Shown here: piece by piece, positions 17,396 through 24,210 of the stretch
Position numbering within the stretch: the stretch's first letter is position 1
Layout of the letters: every line of letters begins with the position of its first letter
Origin: Succinatimonas hippei
GTDB lineage: Bacteria > Pseudomonadota > Gammaproteobacteria > Enterobacterales > Succinivibrionaceae
Length of the DNA: 42,526 nt
Assembly: GCA_004557545.1 (NCBI GenBank)
Contig: SFGV01000012.1
Location: 1 to 42,526 of the forward strand
Direction of reading: 5' to 3'
Program-made: the position numbers and the translations under genes
The notes under the pieces: model-generated
What the model saw: the letters and a program-made list of their open reading frames with translations, nothing else
Told to the model about the DNA's origin: nothing
Databases searched by the model: none

Positions 17396-17839
17396 TTACT
17401 CATCATCGCGCGGAGGCAGATGTTTTCTCTCATCACCTTTCTTCTCTCTCTCATCGCGGTTGTTGCGGTCAAATTTGGGACCCTTTCCGTCCTTGGGAGG
17501 CTGCATACGTCCTTTATCATTGCCGTCAAATCTAGGCCCCTTGCCATCCTTAGGCGGCTGCATACGTCCTTCATTATTACCGTCAAATTTTGGTCCCTTA
17601 CCGTCCTTAGGCGGTTGCGCGCGTCTGCCGTCAGCGTTTCTGAAGCCCTGATCGCGTTCCTGATCTCTTCTGTCGGCGCGCGGAGCCTTCCTGTCAGGAC
17701 GCTGGCAGTCAGCCGGTCTGTTGTTTTCAGTCGCGGTAGGGCAGCCACGATCATCGCTCTGAGCCATGGCTGATGAGGCAAGGCATAAAGCTGACGCTGT
17801 GATAGCGGTGGAAATGGCAAGAGTTTTAATAAAACGCAT
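17396..17839 (-). CDS. Secreted protein with tandem 19-residue repeats
   Basis: This 147-residue protein has a signal peptide ending SSAMA (cleavage near 26) and then a hydrophilic Arg/Asp/Lys/Pro-rich chain. From residue 75 it carries three tandem copies of a 19-residue unit starting QPPKDGKGP and ending GRM, the third copy diverging at its end. Two cysteines (33 and 45) could form a disulfide. No known domain was recognised. AAGGAG precedes the ATG. The promoter region carries four phased ATTAG/CTAAT repeats. The role could be cell-envelope or metal/polyanion binding, but that is speculation from composition only. Confidence 0.72.
   Translation of the reverse strand: MRFIKTLAISTAITASALCLASSAMAQSDDRGCPTATENNRPADCQRPDRKAPRADRRDQERDQGFRNADGRRAQPPKDGKGPKFDGNNEGRMQPPKDGKGPRFDGNDKGRMQPPKDGKGPKFDRNNRDEREKKGDERKHLPPRDDE
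17453..17617 (-). repeat. Three tandem 57-bp coding repeats
   Basis: Codons 75-93, 94-112 and 113-129 of the secreted protein are near-identical 57-bp units (PPKDGKGP[KR]FD core). DNA identity is high enough that unit number could vary between strains by slippage or recombination. Confidence 0.85.
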
Positions 17840-17902
17840 ATATTCTCCTTTTGCGCTTATGGACCCATGTCCATGTTGTTGGGTACAGAATATATACGCG
17901 GA

Positions 17903-17940
17903 ATTAGATGTCGATTAGACGCTGATTAGCCTTAAATTAG
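17903..17940 (-). promoter_or_regulatory. Four direct repeats of CTAAT with exact 11-bp period
   Basis: On the minus strand CTAAT occurs at 17940-17936, 17929-17925, 17918-17914 and 17907-17903, each 11 bp apart. A TATATATTCT -10-like element follows at about 17895-17886, upstream of the repeat-protein gene. Direct repeats spaced one helical turn apart are typical of OmpR/PhoB-type response regulator sites. The last repeat overlaps the stop codon of the upstream membrane-protein gene. Confidence 0.55.
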
Positions 17941-18593
17941 GCTTCGTCCTTAGCGTTTCCCTTTTCAGCCTGCGGGTTGTAGTGCAAAAGCCCCAGAAAG
18001 AACTGCACCAGTGTCCCGGTGAAAATCGCGGAGAGCAGGGTACCTTCACGCACCCCTTCAATTGATCCCAAAAAGCCATAGGAGAGGGCGCAGGACATTA
18101 CCACAAGGCTTACGTCAAATATGGTTTTTAAAAGCCCAAAGCGTTTGCCGCTTACGGATGAGGCCACATAAACAATTCCGTCACCGGCGAGCTTTATAAA
18201 ACGCGCCTTGCCCTGAAGTGCTACTCCGAAGGCCAGTAATGTCATTCCTATAATGAGGATCGCCAAATGCGCAGGATATGATTCAGGCTTTAACACCAAA
18301 AAGAGCTGCATGAACATGTCAAGAAAGAAGCTGAAGACCACGGTTACCGGGATCTGAGCCCAGATACGCAGCGGAGCGTGTCCTTTAAGCATGAGGATCT
18401 GGGCCAGGACAAATATCATGTTTATGATAAAAGTGGTCTGTCCGAAGGTAAGCGGGACAATCAGGCTCATTACATAGGGCAGGGTTGAGATGGGAGATGT
18501 TCCAAGACCGCTTTTGACCACAAGCGTGATCCCACAGGCCTGAATGGCGATAGCAAGTGAGAATAAAGAAAGTCTGGCGCTGAAAGTATTCAT
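17937..18593 (-). CDS. YczE/YyaS/YitT-family membrane protein
   Basis: The 218-residue protein has about five hydrophobic spans. It carries the family signature near the N-terminus (QACGITLVVKSGLGTSPIST, residues about 19-38) and a later ALQGKARFIKLAGDGIVYVAS segment typical of YczE-like proteins. These are inner-membrane proteins of unknown transport or regulatory function. The ATG lacks a strong ribosome binding site. The C-terminal tail is charged and cytoplasmic. It is separate from the convergent neighbours and not clearly in an operon. Family call by pattern; function unknown. Confidence 0.78.
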   Translation of the reverse strand: MNTFSARLSLFSLAIAIQACGITLVVKSGLGTSPISTLPYVMSLIVPLTFGQTTFIINMIFVLAQILMLKGHAPLRIWAQIPVTVVFSFFLDMFMQLFLVLKPESYPAHLAILIIGMTLLAFGVALQGKARFIKLAGDGIVYVASSVSGKRFGLLKTIFDVSLVVMSCALSYGFLGSIEGVREGTLLSAIFTGTLVQFFLGLLHYNPQAEKGNAKDEA

Positions 18594-18647
18594 ATCAAAA
18601 ATCCCATAACAAGCGCTGAATTGTACAGCGGCTTTGCTTTGTATGGC

Positions 18648-18676
18648 AAAAAGGCGGACATAAAGTCCGCCTTTTT
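18648..18676 (-). terminator. Terminator after the MYG1 gene
   Basis: AAAAAGGCGGAC (18648-18659), a five-base loop and GTCCGCCTTTTT (18665-18676) form a 12-bp perfect stem with flanking T-runs on both strands. It lies 20 bp past the stop of the MYG1-like gene. Confidence 0.9.
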
Positions 18677-18696
18677 GTCACTCAGTTTGGATTAAC

Positions 18697-19683
18697 TCAG
18701 TCCCGGTAACGCTCACCCTGCCTGAGCCAGAGATTGGCAAGCGCGATGTCATCATCATAGGTGCTCGCGCCACCCGTAAACCCTGTGCGGTGAATGAAGT
18801 TCATGTTGTGAAGACCGGTTGCCGCGTCAAGATCGGCTCCCTGAAGCCCGCGCCAGGACGCTGGAGCGGTAAGCCGGTTTTTATAGCGCATAGCCTTTGA
18901 AACCGGAAGCGACTGCACACGCCAGCGACCGTTTCTGTCAGGGTAGACGGCAAGCAGGCATTTTGCGAAAACCTCCGGGTTATTGAGTACCGCCTGAGAC
19001 CATGGCAGACGCTCGTGAATGATTAAGATCTCGCCTCCGGTGTAGGCCTTGATCACCTTGGCTATTCCGGACTCGATGGTAAGCGCGTTTATAGCCGCGG
19101 CCACGATTATCTGGCGCAGGAGTTTTACCGTTCCCATAAAGGCCTGATCCTGAGCCTCGGCGGAGAGACCCGGCAGGTTTTGCATCGCGACTATATAAGA
19201 AATATCAGGAACATCCTGATAAAAATCATTGAGCCTGTCGCGTACCGCGGCCTCGCCCTCGGTTTTGGCGTCCGCTATCTTCGCGCAATAGTCGGTAAGC
19301 TGACCGTTGTCGACAAGATCGGTCATTACCATCATCTCGCGGTCGATGCGCTCAAATGCTTTGTCAATGGCGCTCTGATCAGGTCTGAATGGGAGCTCCT
19401 TCTTTACGATCTTCTTTAAAAAATCGATGCCGAATTTCTCCCACATAAGTCCGGCCGTGGCGTAGCGCACACCGTTCGGGCGGCTCTTGGTAAATTCCTT
19501 TGAGTGGTGATCAAAGTGCTTCTGATCGTTTTTTAATGAGACATCGATGATCAAATCAGCCTTTTCAATTACATCAGGATCACGGCTGCGGATGACACGG
19601 AAATTGTCGTAAAGATAGGAGATGATCGCGCAGGCGGTGGTTTCGTCGGCGTGAAAGGTTCCATCGTGGGTTGCGATAAGCAT
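18697..19683 (-). CDS. MYG1/UPF0160-family metal-dependent hydrolase
   Basis: The 328-residue protein opens with ATHDGTFHADET and shows DLIIDVS and DHHSKEF, the His/Asp metal sites of the DHH-like MYG1 family. Eukaryotic MYG1 is reported to be a 3'-5' RNA exonuclease; bacterial members are little studied. The second half contains GEILIIHERLPWSQAV and a WRVQSLPVS strand, also characteristic. Length agrees with the family (about 300-350). AAGGAG precedes the ATG at 19683. It is monocistronic with a strong terminator. Confidence 0.87.
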   Translation of the reverse strand: MLIATHDGTFHADETTACAIISYLYDNFRVIRSRDPDVIEKADLIIDVSLKNDQKHFDHHSKEFTKSRPNGVRYATAGLMWEKFGIDFLKKIVKKELPFRPDQSAIDKAFERIDREMMVMTDLVDNGQLTDYCAKIADAKTEGEAAVRDRLNDFYQDVPDISYIVAMQNLPGLSAEAQDQAFMGTVKLLRQIIVAAAINALTIESGIAKVIKAYTGGEILIIHERLPWSQAVLNNPEVFAKCLLAVYPDRNGRWRVQSLPVSKAMRYKNRLTAPASWRGLQGADLDAATGLHNMNFIHRTGFTGGASTYDDDIALANLWLRQGERYRD

Positions 19684-19797
19684 GTAGACTCCTTAGTTAA
19701 AAGGATTTTAACACAGCGTGCTTTAAGCCCGGGCAACGCGTTCCAATACTGTTAGGTCTGCTAGAATTGCAGGGCGTTTTTTTGGAGGTTTACCCTG

Positions 19798-20775
19798 ATG
19801 AAAGTCTATCTGGCCCCGCTTGAGGGACTTGCCGATCCGCCGCTTCGTAAAATTCTCTGCCGGTGCGGAGGTTATGACTGGTGTTACAGCGAGTTCATCA
19901 GGGTTACCGATGAGGGACTGTCAGACAAGACGCTTCTGCATGACTGCCCTGAACTGTTAAACGGCGGGAGAACCGATGACGGCACCTTGTGCAGAGTTCA
20001 GCTTTTAGGCGACAACCCAAAGACCATGGCCGACGGCGCTGCGCTTGCCGCCAGTCTGGGGGCAAAGGGCGTGGATATCAATTTCGGCTGTCCCTCGCGC
20101 TTTGTGCACCACTCGGGATCCATGCTTTTAAAGGAGCCTGAGCTTATGAAAAGCATAGTGCTCGCGGTGCGCGACGCGCTTCCTGACAAGGTGCTTTTGT
20201 CCGTCAAGATCCGCTCGGGCTTCTCTGACAAGTCAGAGCTTCCAAAGATCATGGAGGCGGTCTCGCAACAGGGCGTGTCTGAGGTCGCAGTGCACTGCAG
20301 AACCCGCTCTGAGCTTTACAAAAAAAGCGCGCTTGACTGGAGTGTTTTAAAACCCCTGCATGACCTGTATCCAAATGTTGACATCATCGCCAACGGGGAC
20401 ATTATTTCTGAAAAAAGCGCCCGTGAATGTATGGAGATAAGCGGGTGTAAATCCCTTATGACCGGCCGCGGGGCTTTTATGGTGCCTAATCTCGGGCATG
20501 TCATTAAAGAAGGCGCCAAACCATATACCAGGGCTCAGACTTTAGGCGTGTTGCGCGGCTGCATGGAGCTTTTTATTGATATGGGCATAGAGCGCGAGAA
20601 GGTCATAACCGACAGGGCCAAGCAGTTTTTAAGCTACGCCAGACTTTCATCAGATGGACTTTCTGAGTTTTTTCGTGCGTTCTGCCACTGTCACGGGGTG
20701 GATGAATGCCTTAATATGATCGACAAAGCCATAGAGGATTTTTCACGAGAAGAGGAGAGCGTTGATGCGCGGTAA
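19798..20775 (+). CDS. dusC: tRNA-dihydrouridine(16) synthase
   Basis: Dus enzymes reduce uridines in the tRNA D-loop with FMN and NADPH. The 325-residue protein follows E. coli DusC closely: APLEGLADPPLRKIL, YSEFIRVTDE, CPELLNGGRTDDGTLCRVQLLG, the catalytic Cys in DINFGCPS (about 99), KIRSGF, VAVHCRTR and IANGDI. A late ISGCKSLMTGRGAFMVPNL matches the FMN-binding end. GGAGG stands upstream of the ATG. Its last 11 bp overlap the next gene, which encodes a small secreted protein. DusC versus DusA/B is chosen by the NGGRT and RVQLLG segments. Confidence 0.9.
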   Translation: MKVYLAPLEGLADPPLRKILCRCGGYDWCYSEFIRVTDEGLSDKTLLHDCPELLNGGRTDDGTLCRVQLLGDNPKTMADGAALAASLGAKGVDINFGCPSRFVHHSGSMLLKEPELMKSIVLAVRDALPDKVLLSVKIRSGFSDKSELPKIMEAVSQQGVSEVAVHCRTRSELYKKSALDWSVLKPLHDLYPNVDIIANGDIISEKSARECMEISGCKSLMTGRGAFMVPNLGHVIKEGAKPYTRAQTLGVLRGCMELFIDMGIEREKVITDRAKQFLSYARLSSDGLSEFFRAFCHCHGVDECLNMIDKAIEDFSREEESVDAR

Positions 20776-21331
20776 ATTATTTTTGATTGTGGGATCTCTT
20801 CTGTCTCTTGCTTTCGCGTCAGCGGCATCTGCTGATGATGACTTTGAGGTTAAGGCGGCTTTCTTTCCGCCGGTTCCCGAGGGCTGGAGCATGTCGGTGG
20901 ATGGCAAAAGCGTAGTGTACTCCTCTCCTGTGCCCAAAGACAGCAAGACTCCAGCGACACAGGTGCGCATAACCTACACCCGCAACACCTCAGGCAAAGA
21001 CGCCTCCGCGTACGCCGATGACTATGTCAAGCTGAACAAATGCTCGCAAAAAAGCCAGCATGGCAAGGGCTTTTACACCACAAACTGCAAGACTGTCGGC
21101 AAGGACGCGGTGATCATAGGCGAGAGTGACAATCTCTACCTGATTGAGCTCAAAGGAATTTACAATCAGGTCTCAACCGATCTCATAAACAGCTACGTAA
21201 ATTCCGTGATCTCAGGAAAGCATACCTTCCACGACCGCAATATCGGTGAGGTAGTGACCAGCACTGACAAGGTTTACGCTCCGCCTGAGACCTCGGAGAT
21301 GGCGGACAAATCTGAAAAGAGCGGAAATTAG
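20765..21331 (+). CDS. Secreted protein of unknown function
   Basis: I start this at the ATG at 20765 (188 residues). A TTG just upstream is in frame but less likely. The N-terminus is a signal peptide (RGKLFLIVGSLLSLAFASA, cleavage near ASA). The mature part has alternating strands (PPVPEGWSMSVDGKSVVYSS, TQVRITYTRN), two cysteines about 20 residues apart (KCSQ, NCKT) that may pair, and a hydrophilic C-terminal tail. No family is recognised; the fold may be a small beta sandwich. It overlaps dusC by 11 bp in another frame, so it is probably cotranscribed with it. Confidence 0.72.
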   Translation: MRGKLFLIVGSLLSLAFASAASADDDFEVKAAFFPPVPEGWSMSVDGKSVVYSSPVPKDSKTPATQVRITYTRNTSGKDASAYADDYVKLNKCSQKSQHGKGFYTTNCKTVGKDAVIIGESDNLYLIELKGIYNQVSTDLINSYVNSVISGKHTFHDRNIGEVVTSTDKVYAPPETSEMADKSEKSGN

Positions 21332-21769
21332 TCAGAGCAGTACCGGCATCCAGCTGCCGCTTCTTTTGACAACCTTGACGTGCTCGGTGTCGGTCCTGGG
21401 ATCCTTGTTGTAAGAGACAACTACCGTCATCTCGCACTCCTCCATCTTCTCATCACACTTTCGCTCTGTCGCCTTAACCTCTTTGATCCCGCCGCGGGCT
21501 CTGGTATCGCGCAGCATCTCGGCGGACATCGATGAGAGCTTGCCCTTCATATTTTTCAGATCTTTAAGCTGCTCGTCATTTTTGGGAGTGGCCCTGTCAT
21601 AGCCCAAAAGCGCGAACATGGTCTTGGTATCGCCGCTGTAAGCGCTTTGCACGAACATCTGCGAGGCTGACTCAGGAGTTGAGCCGTCACCGCCGCATCC
21701 TGAGAGGATGAGCATTGGCAGGGTAAATGAGGCGGTTTTTAAGATGAGATGGCTTAAAACGCTTTTCAT
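21332..21769 (-). CDS. DUF4878-like lipoprotein (paralogue A)
   Basis: The 145-residue product has a lipoprotein signal with lipobox LSGC at about 22-25, then a short TPESA linker and one small alpha+beta domain. It begins with an AXXFVQSAYSGDTKTMFALL helix and ends with strands E..EMTVVVSYNKDP and HVKVVKRSGSWMPVLL, the DUF4878 (NTF2-like) pattern. The domain is found in many periplasmic lipoproteins of unknown role. Two cysteines (KCDE, ECEM) flank a turn. AAGGAC precedes the ATG. A paralogue lies immediately upstream on the same strand. The stop directly abuts the convergent secreted-protein gene. Confidence 0.75.
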   Translation of the reverse strand: MKSVLSHLILKTASFTLPMLILSGCGGDGSTPESASQMFVQSAYSGDTKTMFALLGYDRATPKNDEQLKDLKNMKGKLSSMSAEMLRDTRARGGIKEVKATERKCDEKMEECEMTVVVSYNKDPRTDTEHVKVVKRSGSWMPVLL

Positions 21770-21833
21770 CTGAAAGTCCTTATCTGTTAGAGGCTTTGCT
21801 TTAGATTAGATTTTTAAGATCAAACAAGTACTA

Positions 21834-21863
21834 CAGGGGAAAAGCGGTGACGCTTTTCCCCTG
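21834..21863 (-). terminator. Strong hairpin after lipoprotein paralogue B
   Basis: CAGGGGAAAAGCG (21834-21846), loop GTGA and CGCTTTTCCCCTG (21851-21863) form a 13-bp perfect stem 30 bp past the stop of the upstream lipoprotein gene. T-runs are poor on both sides, so it may terminate weakly or stabilise the message end. Confidence 0.6.
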
Positions 21864-21893
21864 TAAATTTAAAGCTTACGCTCTGAAGAATTG

Positions 21894-22343
21894 TCAGAGC
21901 CTTACGACCCATTTGTCATCAAGCTTTATAAGAGTAAGGCTCTCGTGCTGTGGTCTGGCCTTTGACTTGTTGAAGGTGACCGTTACATTGGTTTTGGCGG
22001 TTTTGCCATCCTCTGAGATCTCGGCTTTGGATACCGTAATATCCTTAATTCCGCCTGCGTTCTCAACGTCTTTGCCTACTCTTGACAAACTTGCCTCAAG
22101 CTTGCCTTTAATCTCTGCTTTCTCTTTGTCGTTCCCATCTTTTGAGCTTGGAATTTGCTTGTCAAGCTCAAGCTGGGAGATCACGGACTTGCTGTCGCCT
22201 GAATACAGGGCCTGAGCAAACGCGTAGGCGGCGGCCTCAGGGGTGCCCTCAGGTGGCTGATTGGGATCCTTCTTTGAACAGCCGGTGAACCCAAGGGTCA
22301 GCAGCAGAGCCGCCGAAAGCATGATGATATTTCTAAATTTCAT
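21894..22343 (-). CDS. DUF4878-like lipoprotein (paralogue B)
   Basis: This 149-residue lipoprotein has its lipobox at GFTGC (Cys about 21), followed by a Pro/Gly linker. It has the same fold pattern as its neighbour: AAAYAFAQALYSGDSKSVISQL helix, then GGIKDITV, KTNVTVTFNKSK and the final ESLTLIKLDDKWVVRL strand pair. The shared GGIK and terminal W-x-V/P-x-L elements show the two arose by duplication. It is longer in the middle, with a Lys/Glu-rich helix. Possibly an envelope stress or assembly factor, but no function is established. Confidence 0.75.
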   Translation of the reverse strand: MKFRNIIMLSAALLLTLGFTGCSKKDPNQPPEGTPEAAAYAFAQALYSGDSKSVISQLELDKQIPSSKDGNDKEKAEIKGKLEASLSRVGKDVENAGGIKDITVSKAEISEDGKTAKTNVTVTFNKSKARPQHESLTLIKLDDKWVVRL

Positions 22344-22378
22344 AGTTTATCTTCTTGTAAAAGCACGAATTTTATCGC

Positions 22379-23416
22379 TTAAATAAGCGGGATCCCGTTT
22401 TTCGCGCAGGTCTTTCTCATCTCATCAGGCCAGATGCTTGCCTGGATCTCGCCTATATGAGCCTTCTGCAGCATTACCATACACAGTCTTGACTGCCCGA
22501 TGCCGCCGCCGATGGAAAGCGGAAGCTCACCATTGAGCAGGCACTTGTGGAAATAGAGCTTCTCGCGCTCGGTCTTGCCCGTGATCTCAAGCTGGCGCAA
22601 AAGCGCGTCATGATCCACGCGTATACCCATTGATGATAGCTCAAAGGCGCGCTCCAACACCGGATACCATATAAGGATATCGCCGTTCAGGCCGTGATGT
22701 TTGTCGTCCGTAGGAGTGCTCCAGTCATCATAGTCAGGGGCGCGGCCGTCATGGATGGTTCCGTCCGGAAGTTTGCCGCCTATGCCTATGATGAATACCG
22801 CACCGTATTTTTTAGCGGCGAGGTTCTCGCGCTCCTTGGCGCTCTTGCCCGGATACATCTCAAGCAGATCCTCGCTGTGAATGAAGGTGATCTCATCAGG
22901 AAGGAAGGGCTTAAGCTGCGGAAAAGCGTCACAGGCTACAAACTGGGTGCGCAGGATAGCCTGATAGATCCTGTTTACGGTCTTTTTTAGAAATTCCACG
23001 CTGCGCTGTTTATCGCTTATGACCGCCTCCCAGTCCCACTGATCGACGTATAAGGAGTGCAGGTTATCAAGCTCCTCGTCAGCGCGCACAGCGTTCATGT
23101 CGGTGTATATGCCATACCCGGGCTTTATATCAAGCGAGGCCAGCGTAAGACGCTTCCATTTGGCAAGCGAGTGAACTATCTCGGCGGTCTTGCCACCCAT
23201 GTCGCTTATCTTAAAGCTGACCGGATGCTCAACTCCGTTGAGATCATCGTTGATCCCAAGCCCGCTTAGCACAAAAAGCGGCGCGGTTACTCGGGATAGT
23301 TTGAGCTCGGTTGAAAGATTTAACTGAAAGAAGTCCTTTACAAGCTTGATGGCTTTTTCGGTGGATCGCTTGTCAAGCAGCGGCTTGTATTCTTTTGGGA
23401 TTATGAGATTGCTCAT
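22379..23416 (-). CDS. asnA: Aspartate-ammonia ligase (asparagine synthetase A)
   Basis: AsnA makes asparagine from aspartate, ammonia and ATP; it is a class II aminoacyl-tRNA synthetase-like homodimer. The ATG at 23416 (345 residues) is preferred because GGAAC precedes it and the family N-terminus starts here; a longer frame exists upstream. Conserved segments match E. coli AsnA: LSGLGINDDLNGVEHPVSFK, VHSLAKWKR, LYVDQWDWE, FIIGIGGKL, RAPDYDDWSTP, LNGDILIWYPVL, FELSSMGIRVD and IGGGIGQSRL. It is monocistronic, with the stop 35 bp upstream of lipoprotein B. Confidence 0.96.
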   Translation of the reverse strand: MSNLIIPKEYKPLLDKRSTEKAIKLVKDFFQLNLSTELKLSRVTAPLFVLSGLGINDDLNGVEHPVSFKISDMGGKTAEIVHSLAKWKRLTLASLDIKPGYGIYTDMNAVRADEELDNLHSLYVDQWDWEAVISDKQRSVEFLKKTVNRIYQAILRTQFVACDAFPQLKPFLPDEITFIHSEDLLEMYPGKSAKERENLAAKKYGAVFIIGIGGKLPDGTIHDGRAPDYDDWSTPTDDKHHGLNGDILIWYPVLERAFELSSMGIRVDHDALLRQLEITGKTEREKLYFHKCLLNGELPLSIGGGIGQSRLCMVMLQKAHIGEIQASIWPDEMRKTCAKNGIPLI

Positions 23417-23576
23417 TTTTGTTCCAATTGGTTGAAATTGTCCTGATTTTACCAGATGGATAAAGACGCAAAGATGAGATCCGGCATGAAATGAGTTCAA
23501 AATCCCGGATCCTTTTTCCCTGTCAGGTAATAAACCCGTTCAATACGCAGGAAACAGATAGCATTATTTGTTTTAT

Positions 23577-23602
23577 ACGGTATGTACCGTCTAGTTTTTT
23601 TT
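23577..23602 (+). terminator. Hairpin plus T-run in the asnA-leader gap
   Basis: ACGGTA-TG-TACCGT (23577-23590) is followed by CTAG and eight Ts. No plus-strand gene precedes it, so it may be the terminator of a lost gene, part of the decayed mobile element nearby, or chance. Confidence 0.35.
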
Positions 23603-23719
23603 GCACATGATCCAAAACTCGAGTTTCCCAGATAAGAATATGGTTCTAATCCATGATGCACTCATGGTTTGACGCTGTACCAGGAGAACCACCTGTACCT
23701 TGTCTACGTTACTTAGTCT

Positions 23720-23865
23720 GAATGCGGAGCTTGTGGCGTAATGCCATCAAGTTATCTGAGTTCAGTACCTTATCGTAGAAAGTCAGTCCGCTGTCCTAAA
23801 GACAGCATGACACGAACTTAATCGTGTCGTTGGAAGCGCCCGACTTTAGTCGGGTGAGGATTCAC
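23720..23865 (+). mobile_element. Decayed IS200/IS605-type right end with TnpB-tail and omega-RNA-like hairpins
   Basis: One frame (23720-23821, 33 codons) begins ECGACGVMP and runs to TAA, resembling the variable tail of TnpB proteins; upstream it is broken by a stop. Three hairpins follow in tandem: CTGTC/GACAG (23791-23805), GACACGA/TCGTGTC (23809-23828) and CCCGACT/AGTCGGG (23839-23854). The block ends TGAGGATTCAC at 23865, the layout of IS605-group right ends where the TnpB guide RNA scaffold stops and the guide begins. No tnpA or intact tnpB is present. Confidence 0.5.
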
Positions 23866-23980
23866 TATTGCCCTAGTTATGAGCATATCTAAACATGCTC
23901 TTGTGTATATCTTTAAAATACGCTAGCCTAAATATGGAGTGTGCAGAGAGCACACCACTAAACGGGATTAAGACAGGATC

Positions 23981-24106
23981 ATGAGACCTGAAAGCATTTT
24001 CATCACATACAGCATAAGAACGCTGTTAAACGCGTCATCAGAGACACGCGTACCTTCTTTGAATTCCAAGTCCATCCGCATCTCTTCCATGTGTTGTTGC
24101 CGCTAG
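23981..24106 (+). CDS. Putative cysteine leader peptide (41 codons, ends Cys-Cys-Cys-Arg-stop)
   Basis: An open frame starts at ATG 23981, preceded by AGGA with short spacing, and ends TGT TGT TGC CGC TAG at 24092-24106. A shorter version could start at ATG 24089, giving just MCCCR. The three adjacent cysteine codons, the stop codon lying in the loop of a hairpin and the downstream terminator are the hallmarks of an attenuation leader peptide. The body (MRPESIFITYS...) matches nothing known to me. The genes that follow make cysteine, so the codon choice is meaningful. Translation start is the least certain point. Confidence 0.55.
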   Translation: MRPESIFITYSIRTLLNASSETRVPSLNSKSIRISSMCCCR

Positions 24107-24177
24107 GCGGCGACACGACTTTCCATATCTAAAAAGCGTCGCCGTCACCTGACATAAACAGCTGACGGCTTTTTTTT
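24095..24177 (+). promoter_or_regulatory. Ribosome-mediated transcription attenuator, probably cysteine-responsive
   Basis: Segment 1 (24095-24103) pairs with segment 2 (24107-24115) around the leader stop codon. Segment 2 (24106-24114) can instead pair with segment 3 (24138-24146). Segment 3 (24141-24147) can also pair with segment 4 (24163-24169), GCCGTCA with TGACGGC, reinforced by CTG/CAG inside and followed by eight Ts (24170-24177), a strong terminator. A ribosome stalled at the Cys codons would leave segment 2 free for the 2:3 antiterminator; one at the stop codon would cover it and allow termination. This geometry follows the classical trp/his attenuator logic. Confidence 0.7.
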
Positions 24178-24210
24178 ATCTATCAAACACAACACTTGAA
24201 GGAAAGAAAA

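Noticed and set aside
17453..17617. CRISPR-like array from regular 57-bp units
   Set aside because: The units are in frame within a secreted protein, contiguous without spacers, and there are no cas genes.
17420..17773. Long open frame on the plus strand opposite the repeat protein
   Set aside because: It mirrors the tandem repeats of the minus-strand gene, lacks a ribosome binding site, and the minus-strand frame has a signal peptide and RBS.
24000..24180. A SAM riboswitch upstream of the methyltransferase gene
   Set aside because: None of the conserved cores of the known SAM riboswitch classes was found. The gap is better explained by a leader peptide with Cys codons and mutually exclusive helices.
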